Assembly: GCA_947454025.1 (NCBI GenBank) | Contig: CANGIZ010000002.1 | Coordinates: 1-64,000 of the forward strand | Direction of reading: 5' to 3' | DNA length: 64,000 nt | Origin: Bacteroidota bacterium | GTDB taxonomy: Bacteria; Bacteroidota; Bacteroidia; Chitinophagales; Chitinophagaceae | Shown here: positions 6,333 to 15,716 of the stretch, in pieces | How the letters are laid out: each line of letters starts with the position of its first letter | How positions within the stretch are numbered: the first letter of the stretch is position 1 | Position numbers and translations under genes: made by a program | Notes under the pieces: generated by a model | What the model was told of the DNA's origin: nothing | Seen by the model: the letters and a program-made list of their open reading frames with translations, nothing else | The model's database searches: none

Positions 6333-9300
6333 TTATAATTTTTTCTCTTGTGCCAACTTGAGCAGCATTAACTCTATCCTATTTAACCTTTCTTTTAATT
6401 CTGTGTTTTCTTTGCTTAACTCCTGAATTGACTTAACCAAAACTGGCATCAAGTTACCATAAGTAGCCTCCCATTTATTGGGGGTGGCTTTATAGACTAA
6501 TTTAAGCCAATCTGCTTTAAACTTGTTCTGAGATTCGTCTAACTCTTGGGCAATGAACCCAGCATTTAATTCTCTCCCGATTTTGCTTCCATCAGATTTG
6601 CCATCATGATACCACTCTCTTTTATCCCAATTAAAAATTCTTGGCTTCAATGAGTTTATAAAATCCAATCCAACTGTCAAATCTTGTATGTTTTTCTTGT
6701 CTCTTCTATCAGAAAGAGAAGTAATGTTTTGAACATTTGATCTGATTGTAGTAATTGAACTATTCCCAAGTGTAACTTCATTTGAAACATTGTTTCCAGA
6801 GGCAGTTGCACCATAACCGATAACTATATTATTATTTCCAGTCATTAGACTTGCACCTGCATTATCTCCAATTACAACGTTATAATTTCCGGTTGTATTA
6901 CTATATAATGAATATCCCCCAATTGCCACATTACGACTTCCAGTTGTATTATTAAACAAAGCATCCATTCCAATACCATTATTTAAATTACCTGAAGTAT
7001 TTCTAGCAAGAGCCGCTAATCCAATTGCTGTATTTTGTGCCCCAGTTGTATTATCATGTAAGGTAGAAGCTCCAATTGCCGTATTTTGGGCTCCAGTTGT
7101 ATTCAAGTTTAACGCAGTGTGACCTAATGCGCTATTGGCCCAACCTGAAGTATTATATGCAAGTGTATTACTACCAACTGATGTGTTTTCTTGACCAATT
7201 GGCAGAGTACCTACAATGTTGCTAATTAAAGCATTTTTACCGATAGCTGTATTTGAGGTATCTGCTCCACCACCTCTACCAACAATTAATGAATTAACTT
7301 TTAAATCAAATGCACCTAAATCAACTGCTTGAGTTGCTCCTGTATAAGGAACCCCAGAAGTTACAGAAGTTGAAACCGTTCCGTCTGCCATTAAATACTG
7401 GTTTGAAGTTCCTGCTAATATTTTGTAACCAGAAGCTAATATTGTTCCAGAAGTTTTCACGTCAGTTATATTTGCATCACCTAGTTGTATTGTATTTGAT
7501 GTTGCTACTAAGCTATTAGCTCCAATAGCAGTTGAATTGGAAATTGTACCACTAAATACATCTGCTGAATAACCAATCAATGTGTTATTATTCCCTGTGG
7601 TATTTGATAATCCAGATGAAAGGCCAATTGCTGTATTGTTATTCCCAGTTGTGGTTCTATTTAAAGAATAATAACCTACTGATGTATTATTGTTTCCATT
7701 ACTATTTTTAAGTGCGCCATTCCCAAATGCACTATTATTGATTCCGGTTAAATTATAAAATAATGATGTCACACCAAATGCTGAATTTCTATAACCTGTT
7801 GTATTACTAAATAAAGAAAATAAGCCAAATGCACTATTATCAAACCCCGTAGTGTTTGAAACTAAAGATTGATAACCTAACGTAGAATTTTCATTACCAG
7901 ATATATTGTTCTGCAATGCACCTGGACCAACTGCAGTATTCCAATAACCAACTGTATTATTCTGCATACTTGCAGATCCAACCGAGACGTTTTCATATCC
8001 AGTAGAATTAGAAAACATAGAACTTGAACCAATAGAAGTATTGTTGCTACCAGTTGTATTAGATGTCAAAGCATAGCCGCCTACACTAGTATTATTTGAA
8101 CCTGTCGTTGTCCCAAATTGAGAATATGTACCTATAGCAGTGTTAAAATTTGAAGTTGTGTTACGAGTTAATGACTGCATTCCTAAAGCAACATTATAAG
8201 ATCCAGTTGTATTTTGATATAAGGCTAAAGATCCACTGGCAGTATTTCCAACACCAGTAGTGTTAGAATATAAAGTACCTGACCCAAAAGCCCCATTAAA
8301 ATTCCCAGTAGTGTTAGAATATAAACTAGCTACACCTAAAGCCCCATTATTATTCCCAGTTGTATTGTGTATTAATGAATTGACCCCAATAGCAGTATTA
8401 TCTGAGCCGGTTGTATTATCCCTTAAACTCATGGTTCCAACTCCAGTATTTGTATTTCCGGTTATATTTGAAACCAATGCGCTATCTCCAACAGCAGTAT
8501 TCTGAAACCCAATTGTATTGGATGCAAGACTATAAACACCTAATGCACTATTAGAATAACCAGTTGTATTTGAATAAAGTGAATTAGTTCCCAATGCGAT
8601 ATTATTAGAAGCAGTAGTATTGTTATAAAGACTTTGGTAACCTATAGCAGTATTATTACTACCTGTAGTATTATAGAACATTGAATTCGAACCTAAAATT
8701 GAATTAAAGCTACCAGTTGTATTAAAAAATGAACTACTAGTTCCTATTGAAGTATTATCATGACCAATTGTATTCGAATATAATCCACCCATCGCAACTA
8801 AATTATTACCTGTTGTATTCGCTCTTAAAGTTCTAAAGCCTATTGCAATATTAGCATTAGCCTGATTGTTTAATAATGCCTCTACACCAACAGCAACATT
8901 TTCTCGGCCATCAGTATTGCTATTTAAAGCCTTATATCCTATTGCTAAATTTTCAATACCAGTAGTGTTATTTTGAGAAGCTTGATATCCAATAGCTGTA
9001 TTATAAATACCACTTATATTGCTATTTAACGACTGGAATCCAATTGCTGTATTATTTGTAACTGAAGCAGTTCCAGCTCCGATCCCTATTGTTAGCCCAT
9101 TTACTTTTAAATCATATGCACCCAAATCAACTGCCTGACTAGCACCAGTGTATGGCACACCAGCAGTTACTGATGTGGTTACAGTTCCATCTGCTCTCAA
9201 ATATTGCGTTGATGTTCCATTAGGAACTTTAAACCCAGCAGCAGTTACTGCGCCATTAGTTTTTACATCCGTTATGTTTGGATCCCCTAGTTGAATCTGA

Positions 9301-10601
9301 TTGCTCGCAGTTACTTGTGCGTTGTATCCAACTGCAGTTGAATTTGAAATTGATTGAAGAGTCGATCTAGTTAGTGCACCTAATAAAGTTACTTTCGAAG
9401 CAGTGGTTAAGGTATTACCCGAAAATGAGCCAACCGCAACGTTATCATCTCCATTATTATTTTGCAATGAATTAAAACCAATTGCGGAATTTCTAACTCC
9501 GATTGTATTTTTATTTAAGGATAATGCACCAACAGAAACATTTCCAAACCCTTCAGTATTATTTTGGAAACTATGAGATCCGATTGAAGTGTTTGAATAA
9601 CCAATAGTATTACTAACCATTGAAGATTTACCTATTGCAGTATTTCTAAAACCATCTGTATTAGAAGAGAGTGCACTATCGCCAATTGCGGTATTACTAA
9701 CTCCAGTAGTATTTGTAAAAAGGGATTGAAAACCTACTGCCGTATTATATCCACCATTAGTATTTGATTTAAGCGACTCAAAACCTATCGCTACATTTCT
9801 AATGCCAGTAGTATTATTTAAAAGCGCATTGTTACCGACCGTAGTATTCGATGTGTTACTCGAAGTTCCTGAACCAATTCCAATTGTCAACCCACTGACT
9901 TTTATGTCATTTGTAAAATTGGAATTACTAACTGCCATTTTACCATCGATTCTACTAGATAAACTAGCTGTGTCAGAATAGTTAAATTTTGAATTAATTC
10001 TATTTGATAAACTAATTGTATCACTTTTATTAAGCTTTGTGTCTAAACTTGCTTGGGTTAAAGTAGAAATCGGCTTATCCAAATCTGCTGTATTATTCAC
10101 TTTATCAATAGTAAGAACTACTTTCAAATCACTTATACTAGCAACACCAGTTCCTCCCGATTTAACAGGAAGAATACCAGCCACATTTACTGCATCTACA
10201 CCATTACTATAGTATGAATAAGGGACAAATTGTAAAGGAGTTGTTCCCATTGTAATAAAATTTATCCCACCTGTTGGGTCCATCTCAACTTTCAGATATT
10301 TGTTACTCAATTTCCAATTCACATTTGAGTAATTGCCAATGGCTGATATTACTCCTGTATCTCCTATCACTACAGAAAATATACCTTGTGCATTTGTTAG
10401 AACATTTCTTGTTTCGATATAATCAGGATTACTTGTATTTGTTCCAGTTAAGATTGAAAGCTTTAAAGAAATCTTTTGACTTGCAAGTATTGTTCCGTTT
10501 GCACTTCTAGCAACTCCTTGAAAGTTAATGCCCTGCGAGTTGCCCACATAACTTATCATCAAAAACACATACACAACTATTGATTTTAGGATCCATTTCA
10601 T
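6333..10601 (-). CDS. Giant secreted YadA-head-like repeat protein with C-terminal S74 chaperone domain
   Basis: 1422 residues. A signal peptide (about 1-22) is followed by an N-terminal beta domain (24-130, NFQGVARSANG...). Three cycles of left-handed-roll head repeats follow (about 240-455, 480-1060, 1083-1280), of the form NTTGxxNTAIGxxSLxxN. Each cycle closes with a xNxxLGxxxIT element, and the first two are followed by a near-identical linker (GVPYTGAxQAVDLGA). The C-terminus is a peptidase S74 intramolecular chaperone: SDRRDKKNI with the Ser1297/Lys1302 pair, GFIAQELDES, then a coiled coil (about 1390-1420). S74 domains trimerise tailspike-like fibres and cleave themselves off. No YadA barrel anchor and no T9SS tail are present. 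Likely a trimeric surface fibre or adhesin; the role is inferred. Confidence 0.85.
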   Translation of the reverse strand: MKWILKSIVVYVFLMISYVGNSQGINFQGVARSANGTILASQKISLKLSILTGTNTSNPDYIETRNVLTNAQGIFSVVIGDTGVISAIGNYSNVNWKLSNKYLKVEMDPTGGINFITMGTTPLQFVPYSYYSNGVDAVNVAGILPVKSGGTGVASISDLKVVLTIDKVNNTADLDKPISTLTQASLDTKLNKSDTISLSNRINSKFNYSDTASLSSRIDGKMAVSNSNFTNDIKVSGLTIGIGSGTSSNTSNTTVGNNALLNNTTGIRNVAIGFESLKSNTNGGYNTAVGFQSLFTNTTGVSNTAIGDSALSSNTDGFRNTAIGKSSMVSNTIGYSNTSIGSHSFQNNTEGFGNVSVGALSLNKNTIGVRNSAIGFNSLQNNNGDDNVAVGSFSGNTLTTASKVTLLGALTRSTLQSISNSTAVGYNAQVTASNQIQLGDPNITDVKTNGAVTAAGFKVPNGTSTQYLRADGTVTTSVTAGVPYTGASQAVDLGAYDLKVNGLTIGIGAGTASVTNNTAIGFQSLNSNISGIYNTAIGYQASQNNTTGIENLAIGYKALNSNTDGRENVAVGVEALLNNQANANIAIGFRTLRANTTGNNLVAMGGLYSNTIGHDNTSIGTSSSFFNTTGSFNSILGSNSMFYNTTGSNNTAIGYQSLYNNTTASNNIALGTNSLYSNTTGYSNSALGVYSLASNTIGFQNTAVGDSALVSNITGNTNTGVGTMSLRDNTTGSDNTAIGVNSLIHNTTGNNNGALGVASLYSNTTGNFNGAFGSGTLYSNTTGVGNTASGSLALYQNTTGSYNVALGMQSLTRNTTSNFNTAIGTYSQFGTTTGSNNTSVGGYALTSNTTGSNNTSIGSSSMFSNSTGYENVSVGSASMQNNTVGYWNTAVGPGALQNNISGNENSTLGYQSLVSNTTGFDNSAFGLFSLFSNTTGYRNSAFGVTSLFYNLTGINNSAFGNGALKNSNGNNNTSVGYYSLNRTTTGNNNTAIGLSSGLSNTTGNNNTLIGYSADVFSGTISNSTAIGANSLVATSNTIQLGDANITDVKTSGTILASGYKILAGTSNQYLMADGTVSTSVTSGVPYTGATQAVDLGAFDLKVNSLIVGRGGGADTSNTAIGKNALISNIVGTLPIGQENTSVGSNTLAYNTSGWANSALGHTALNLNTTGAQNTAIGASTLHDNTTGAQNTAIGLAALARNTSGNLNNGIGMDALFNNTTGSRNVAIGGYSLYSNTTGNYNVVIGDNAGASLMTGNNNIVIGYGATASGNNVSNEVTLGNSSITTIRSNVQNITSLSDRRDKKNIQDLTVGLDFINSLKPRIFNWDKREWYHDGKSDGSKIGRELNAGFIAQELDESQNKFKADWLKLVYKATPNKWEATYGNLMPVLVKSIQELSKENTELKERLNRIELMLLKLAQEKKL

Positions 10602-10603
10602 GA

Positions 10604-11128
10604 CTAAAGCTTGATAATTTTATAAATTCCCGTTTTAATTTTTCCTGCAATTGGCTTAAAATAAACCTGAATATAATATTGTCCAGAAGCAAAATTTGAC
10701 ATATTGACTTGATTTTGCATAGAACCAAATGTTGTAAAACTTGGACTTCGGTAAAATATCCTTGATTCTAGATCAATAATTTGATATTGTAGCTGCCCCC
10801 CGCTGCTTAAATCAGAATTCAAGTGCGCTATAGTATTAACAGGATTAGGAGTTATATTTATTTCGTTAATGCCAAATGGAGTATATATTTCATTAATTCC
10901 GGTTACTAGTGGAGGATTTTCTTGCAAAAATCCACTACTTAAACTAACGCCACTAGTGCTATTGAAATTAGTAATTGAGATTGTTTCCCCTGTACTAATA
11001 GTCAATGAAAATCCATTTTGCGTACCTGACAAACCTCCAATATTTAAAGTAAAAGGTGAAATCGTCTGTGACTTCCCATTTATAAAAACAGTGCCTATCA
11101 ATAAAAGAGATAGTAAAAATGATTTCAT
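10604..11128 (-). CDS. Secreted protein with T9SS type A sorting domain
   Basis: 174 residues. A signal peptide (about 1-20, cut near GKSQ) leads a short N-terminal region. Residues about 92-174 form a type A C-terminal sorting domain: ITPNPV, a central YQIIDLESR strand, NMSNFASGQYYIQVY, and the basic KTGIYKIIKL end. Such tails direct export by the type IX secretion system. The stop lies 2 nt before the ATG of the 1422-residue repeat protein, so the two are almost certainly cotranscribed. Because the partner has no anchor, this protein may attach or present it; that is inference. Confidence 0.8.
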   Translation of the reverse strand: MKSFLLSLLLIGTVFINGKSQTISPFTLNIGGLSGTQNGFSLTISTGETISITNFNSTSGVSLSSGFLQENPPLVTGINEIYTPFGINEINITPNPVNTIAHLNSDLSSGGQLQYQIIDLESRIFYRSPSFTTFGSMQNQVNMSNFASGQYYIQVYFKPIAGKIKTGIYKIIKL

Positions 11129-11389
11129 CTTAAAATTGTCTAAAGTTTTAAAATACTTAATGGACTCAATTATTAAAGAAACGCTGATATCGAGTTATTT
11201 AAAATTAACTCGTCAATAACAAAACGACTACAAATGCGACGAAGTATTAGACTATTTTAGGTTAAATATCTAAATGAATAAAATCTTATTTAAAATATTG
11301 ATTTACAATAAAATACAAATTAGTTATATACTAAATAACAAACCTAATACTGTTGAAATAATTATTAACTTCGAGTTTTATCCAACCTA

Positions 11390-12769
11390 ATGAAACAAGT
11401 ACTTACTATTACAGGCATAATACTCTGTTTTGCAGTTTCCTTTTCACAGTCAACTTCAAATAACAAAGGATTAGACGTATTATCACTATCAAATCAATCA
11501 ATCCAGATTTTCGGTAAGCTTAGAACTTCCAAGTACTTGTCATTGGCAAAGCCATTCAATAACCACATTCAAACTATTATTAAGTCAGATAGTGGCATTT
11601 TCTGTCTCGTTGACGGAACTGGAATGCTTTACAAACTATCTAAATCTGATGGTCAATTCAAAAGAGTAGACTCAACTCTTTTTTGGGGTTACAACCTTGG
11701 TGCATTCCCGTTTACTTATAAAACGGAGATCTACAATTTAGGTGGCTCTGGCTTATGGAGAAGTAATGGACACTTACGTAAATTTAATTTTAAAGCCCAT
11801 GAATGGGATATTGTTCCCCTTAATGAGGAAGTGTCAGTCATTTCAAGCGACAAAGCTGGTTTGGTCTATTATGATCAACAAACTGGAAAAATTTACTCCG
11901 GCTATTCATACAATATTAATGATGGGATTAAACCTGATTCCAAAGGTCCCGAATATTACTACAAAGTAATGTGCTTAAATCTGGCAACTAATGAATGGAG
12001 CTACCTAGGTGAATTGAATTCAAATCTGATTGATGATATCAAATCAGAGTACAATATAGCAGCTACGCCAATTGGACTCCTAACATTAAACAATACAAAT
12101 CTTAGCCTCTGGGACTTCAAAAACAATCAACATTACCAATTGAATGATGCAAAAGGTGTATTTCAGTCAATAAAAAGAGGAATCGATACAACACTTGTTT
12201 TTTACAAAGACAACCAACTATATTTAAGCAGAGGAACAAACAATCTGGATTCAATCAAGTTAACTATTGACGATTTCCATTTAGCCGGCACTATATACTC
12301 AACTTCATTATTAACAATACTTAAACCTTATAGAAAGGCTATTTACATCCTCATTGTTGCACTTATTTTGATGTCTGGATATCGAGGTCTGATTGCATAT
12401 AAAAGGTCCGTAATAAGCAAATATGAGGCGCAGGCCTTAGCTGAAAAAGAAACCTTAGATGTGTCAATTAAGTTGTTTACTGATCAAGAGCTGCTATTAC
12501 TAAATTTACTCATTTCTAATAGCTCGAAAGGTGCAAAAACCAACATTAATGACATTAATGATTTCTTAGGCTTTGCCCATATGTCTATAGATACGCAAAA
12601 GCAGCAACGACATAATCTTATCACAAGCATCAATAAAAAATACCTAAACAAGACAACAAGAAACTTGATTCAAAGAGAGAAGCTGGAGTTCGATAAAAGG
12701 TCCTTTGTCTACTTTATATTTGAAGATGAACTTTCAATACTTCCAAAGTATATTCCCAAGGATGTTTAA
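11390..12769 (+). CDS. Membrane-spanning one-component regulator
   Basis: 459 residues. A signal peptide (1-19) is followed by a periplasmic part of about 290 residues with Kelch/propeller-like strands (for example WGYNLGAFPFTYKTEIYNLGG). A single transmembrane helix lies at about 314-334. A cytoplasmic part of about 125 residues starts with a short coiled region and LFTDQELLLLNLLIS, then RHNLITSINKKYL and a basic FDKRSFVYF end, which I read as a winged-helix-like DNA-binding domain common beside Bacteroidota surface genes. It is divergent from the T9SS/S74 operon across 261 bp, so it probably senses at the surface and controls that operon. Domain names are tentative. Confidence 0.65.
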   Translation: MKQVLTITGIILCFAVSFSQSTSNNKGLDVLSLSNQSIQIFGKLRTSKYLSLAKPFNNHIQTIIKSDSGIFCLVDGTGMLYKLSKSDGQFKRVDSTLFWGYNLGAFPFTYKTEIYNLGGSGLWRSNGHLRKFNFKAHEWDIVPLNEEVSVISSDKAGLVYYDQQTGKIYSGYSYNINDGIKPDSKGPEYYYKVMCLNLATNEWSYLGELNSNLIDDIKSEYNIAATPIGLLTLNNTNLSLWDFKNNQHYQLNDAKGVFQSIKRGIDTTLVFYKDNQLYLSRGTNNLDSIKLTIDDFHLAGTIYSTSLLTILKPYRKAIYILIVALILMSGYRGLIAYKRSVISKYEAQALAEKETLDVSIKLFTDQELLLLNLLISNSSKGAKTNINDINDFLGFAHMSIDTQKQQRHNLITSINKKYLNKTTRNLIQREKLEFDKRSFVYFIFEDELSILPKYIPKDV

Positions 12770-13558
12770 TTGAAGTTATGAATGTGTAGTAAATTGATAC
12801 TAAAGTGATGTAAGGAATGCAAACAATCTACTTTGTCTCTTTATGACTTAATCATTTTAAACAAGCTTGATTCCAAATATCCATTTTTTGTCTTCTTCCT
12901 CCACTTAGCAATGATTTGAAAAACTTTATTTGATTATTCATTGTCAACAAGGCATACCGAGCTTTATCCATAGCACCCTTATTTAGCTTAATCAAATTAA
13001 CTACGATCTGAGTTAATTGAATGAGAATAGAAAGTGATAGATTGGATAGCTCATTATATGATCGCACCCTTCGTAAGATCAATTGTTTTACAACAATACT
13101 GGGATCAAACTAAGCTTATAGGCTTTTCTATATTCACCTAGTCAGCAGAATCATAATCGGTTTTATGTAGAAGCCTTACCAGTGAAGACTGTGCATTTTG
13201 ACCCAGTTGTCAGTCGGACGACATTGCCGGGATTAACCGTTGATGAACTAATTTACTTTACGAATAAAGCGCCAATGAGTTGAGTAAGGATTTCCATTTC
13301 CTTAAGCAGTCAAGTTTTAGCCAACACTGCTTTTATGTAATAATAATTAGTAAGAGATTGCACAAAACGTATCCAGAAAAACAATTAACTTTCCCCAAAT
13401 CATTCACAATAGCCATTTAAAATTCAAAACAGCTAAAAATGAGATACGTTTTGGCAACCCCCTACTACGCTTTGCCAATATGTCAAAGAACTTTTTGTAA
13501 GCGCAACATTATTTGCCGGTTACTCTTCGAATTGATTTTTATCTATTAAAATGATTTT
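12770..13558. other. Gene-poor stretch inside the island
   Basis: 789 bp without a convincing gene. A frame open from 13122 to 13283 (+) lacks a start codon but has natural-looking composition near its end (KTVHFDPVVSRTTLPGLTV), and may be the 3' remnant of a lost gene. CAAAACGTATC and its inverse GATACGTTTTG occur about 80 bp apart (near 13365 and 13443). A 76-codon frame at 12852-13082 (-) is not supported by any motif. Confidence 0.4.
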
Positions 13559-13945
13559 TTAGGAAGCACTTAGGGTTATTCTTTGGAGTTCAGCTAAGCT
13601 TATTTCATACGCTAAAAAAGAGTCAAAAGCACGTTTGTAAACTTCAATGTATTCAGCTTCCAACCCTAGATTTATTGCATTTTCATACAAACGCATTGAT
13701 AGCCCAACGATAAACTTGTAGTTCACTTCATCATAATGACGATATCCATCTTTATTGTAAACACAAGCAACCTGCTCTTTCTCAATACCCTTTTGCTCAT
13801 AGTAATCAACTAGATAATGAAATATGGCTTTCCTTGTCCATTCCCTTATTACCCAGTCTTGTTTGTTATTTTCGAGTCTTGTTATAAATTGATTCATCCC
13901 ATCTTTAAACTCTTCAAAGTCGAAATTTGGCTTGTAAATGATCAT
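13559..13945 (-). CDS. Hypothetical protein of the integration module
   Basis: 128 residues, no signal peptide or membrane helix, rich in Tyr, Phe and acidic residues (DEVNYKFIVGLSMRLYENAINLG). Not recognised. It is the third gene of a tight leftward unit: integrase, 1-nt gap, HTH protein, 2-nt gap, this gene. It is probably an accessory to element maintenance, inferred from position only. Confidence 0.6.
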   Translation of the reverse strand: MIIYKPNFDFEEFKDGMNQFITRLENNKQDWVIREWTRKAIFHYLVDYYEQKGIEKEQVACVYNKDGYRHYDEVNYKFIVGLSMRLYENAINLGLEAEYIEVYKRAFDSFLAYEISLAELQRITLSAS

Positions 13946-13947
13946 AA

Positions 13948-14247
13948 TTATTGATTTGAATTGTTAGTGAATTGGGTTTTGTTTCTTTCAAGCATTGCAT
14001 TTACATCGGACTGGTAATAGAAGTAGATCCCGCCAACTTTAGTGTAATTAAGGTGGCCATTGTTTCTTAAATTTTCAATGGTGCTATCGCTGATTGCAAG
14101 TTGTTTTTTCAGGTCCTTTGACTTAAGGATTTTGTACTCTTGCATACCAGATTGCTTAGGAAGCTTATTTTCAAGTTCCTTTAATAGATCGTTTTTGAAT
14201 TGGTTTAACATCTCTTGGATGTCTGACTGATCGTACATTGTTTTCAT
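13948..14247 (-). CDS. HTH DNA-binding protein, excisionase-like
   Basis: 99 residues. An N-terminal amphipathic region (1-35) leads a winged-helix/MerR-like motif over about 40-85: LKSKDLKKQLAISDSTIENLRNNG, then KVGGIYFYYQSDVNAML. This is the HTH_17 pattern of Bacteroidota excisionases and recombination directionality factors. It begins 1 nt after the integrase stop, which fits a role in excision control. Regulator rather than Xis remains possible. Confidence 0.7.
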   Translation of the reverse strand: MKTMYDQSDIQEMLNQFKNDLLKELENKLPKQSGMQEYKILKSKDLKKQLAISDSTIENLRNNGHLNYTKVGGIYFYYQSDVNAMLERNKTQFTNNSNQ

Positions 14248-14248
14248 A

Positions 14249-15466
14249 TTATAAATTGTTTGATGATTTACTTGTATGGTTGCCGAAAATGGCTTTTAGA
14301 GCACCGAAATCGTCCTCTACTTTCTGAGAGGATACCTTGCTATAAATTTGAGTTGTCTTGATGCTAGCGTGCCCTAATGCCCTAGAAATCGTCTCCATGG
14401 GCACTTTGTTATTCACAGCTATACAAGCAAAAGAATGCCTCCCAATGTGGCAGGTTAACGACTTATTTAAACCTGCTTCTTTAACAACATCCTTTAAAGC
14501 TTGATTCATTTTTTGATTTGATGGCACTGGGAATGATTTGCCTTTATACTTTGCTGCCGGATTGTTCTCATACCTTTCAATTAACATCCTTGCGTTTGGT
14601 AAAATAGAGATAATGCAATCTTCGTTTGACTTCTGTCTAGAAATTCGGATTAGCTTCTTTTCACTATCAATATTTTCAGGTGCAAGATTCTTAAGATCTG
14701 AGTAACTCAATCCAGTGTATACCATAAAACAAAACAGATCTCTAACTATGGCCAAGCGTTGATTATCTTTAAAGTCCAATGACATAATTTTATCTACTTC
14801 CCCTATAGTTAATGTTATTCGTGTCGTAGGAGCCAGCTTGATTTTGTACTTTCTTGTTGGGTCGGATTCAATCCAATCTAGCTTAAGGGACATATTAATA
14901 ACCGCCCTGATTCGTTTAATATGCTTTGCAATAGTATTGGTTTTGTTGCCTCGAAACTTGCTTAGATAGGTGCTATAAGATGTCAGAAATTCATAGTTGA
15001 CGTCTTGCAGGTTTGCATTACTTTGCTTGTATTGCTTCCTTATAAACGACTCTAAGATACCCTTATCGGCCTTATAGTGGCAGATAGTATCTTTGTTGTA
15101 CTGATCCTTATTGGAGTCTATAAAAAATTGAAAAGCATCCAACAACTTTTTTGCTTCTACATTGTTTTCGTTGCCTTTTAGAAATGCCTTAACTGAAGCA
15201 TTTGTGACTTCCTTATTCAGCATTCCCATTTTGCCAACATAAGCCCAAAAGTCCTTTTCCTTTTGTTGGATGATACTATTAAGATGTAAGGACTGAGGAT
15301 GAGTAGATTTAAACCTGAACTTGTTTTCATCCCAATACTTGGGATCCTCTGAAATATTCATTGAAAGGTTTATCTCGTTCCCAATCCCATTGATTCTCAT
15401 GTAGATGGGTGCCTTACCTAAACCGTTCATTTTTGATTTAATCTGATAAAAGTTAACTTTTAACAT
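14249..15466 (-). CDS. Tyrosine recombinase (integrase)
   Basis: 405 residues. An N-terminal arm-binding domain (about 1-95, IYMRINGIGNEINLSM) and a SAM-like core-binding domain (about 100-205) precede a catalytic domain. It has HIGRHSFACIAV (HxxR box), LGHASIKTTQIYSKV (second His and nucleophile Tyr) and the first-arginine region YTGLSYSDLKNL, where Ser replaces the canonical Arg, as known for CTnDOT-type integrases. The gene faces away from tRNA-Cys, 250 bp from the att repeat. It most likely integrates this element into tRNA-Cys. Confidence 0.92.
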   Translation of the reverse strand: MLKVNFYQIKSKMNGLGKAPIYMRINGIGNEINLSMNISEDPKYWDENKFRFKSTHPQSLHLNSIIQQKEKDFWAYVGKMGMLNKEVTNASVKAFLKGNENNVEAKKLLDAFQFFIDSNKDQYNKDTICHYKADKGILESFIRKQYKQSNANLQDVNYEFLTSYSTYLSKFRGNKTNTIAKHIKRIRAVINMSLKLDWIESDPTRKYKIKLAPTTRITLTIGEVDKIMSLDFKDNQRLAIVRDLFCFMVYTGLSYSDLKNLAPENIDSEKKLIRISRQKSNEDCIISILPNARMLIERYENNPAAKYKGKSFPVPSNQKMNQALKDVVKEAGLNKSLTCHIGRHSFACIAVNNKVPMETISRALGHASIKTTQIYSKVSSQKVEDDFGALKAIFGNHTSKSSNNL

Positions 15467-15585
15467 CGTGAAATTTTGTTTAGTACATATATAAATATCA
15501 GAGTGGAAGACAAAAAATGGCTAAATCGAAAAAAACTTTAAAATAATTTAAATAGTATGTTAATAGGAATTGTGGATGGATCCCG

Positions 15586-15606
15586 TTAGTTACCCAATTG
15601 GTTACC
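15586..15606 (+). repeat. Candidate integrase arm-type sites, right end
   Basis: TTAGTTACC (15586-15594) and TTGGTTACC (15598-15606) are tandem copies 12 bp apart. They match TTAGTTACC and TAAGTTACC at the left end, all on the same strand. Position between integrase gene and att core suits arm binding; not demonstrated. Confidence 0.45.
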
Positions 15607-15716
15607 AAATAACATTAAGATTTATGCCAGATAAAGGATTCAGGGAGGCTTGGAAACAAAAAATGCCAGTAATCTAGGATGATTACCAGCATTAATTGTA
15701 TTATAAAAACATACGT

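Noticed and set aside
7310-8505. Plus-strand frames of 69 and 81 codons
   Set aside because: Shadows of the repeat protein on the opposite strand, built from its low-complexity codons.
6900-9850. CRISPR-like periodic repeats
   Set aside because: The periodicity follows codons of the head repeats. Units are degenerate, contiguous and without spacers.
12852-13082. 76-codon minus-strand frame
   Set aside because: No motif, no operon partner and composition like its non-coding surroundings; I could not link it to a mobilisation protein.
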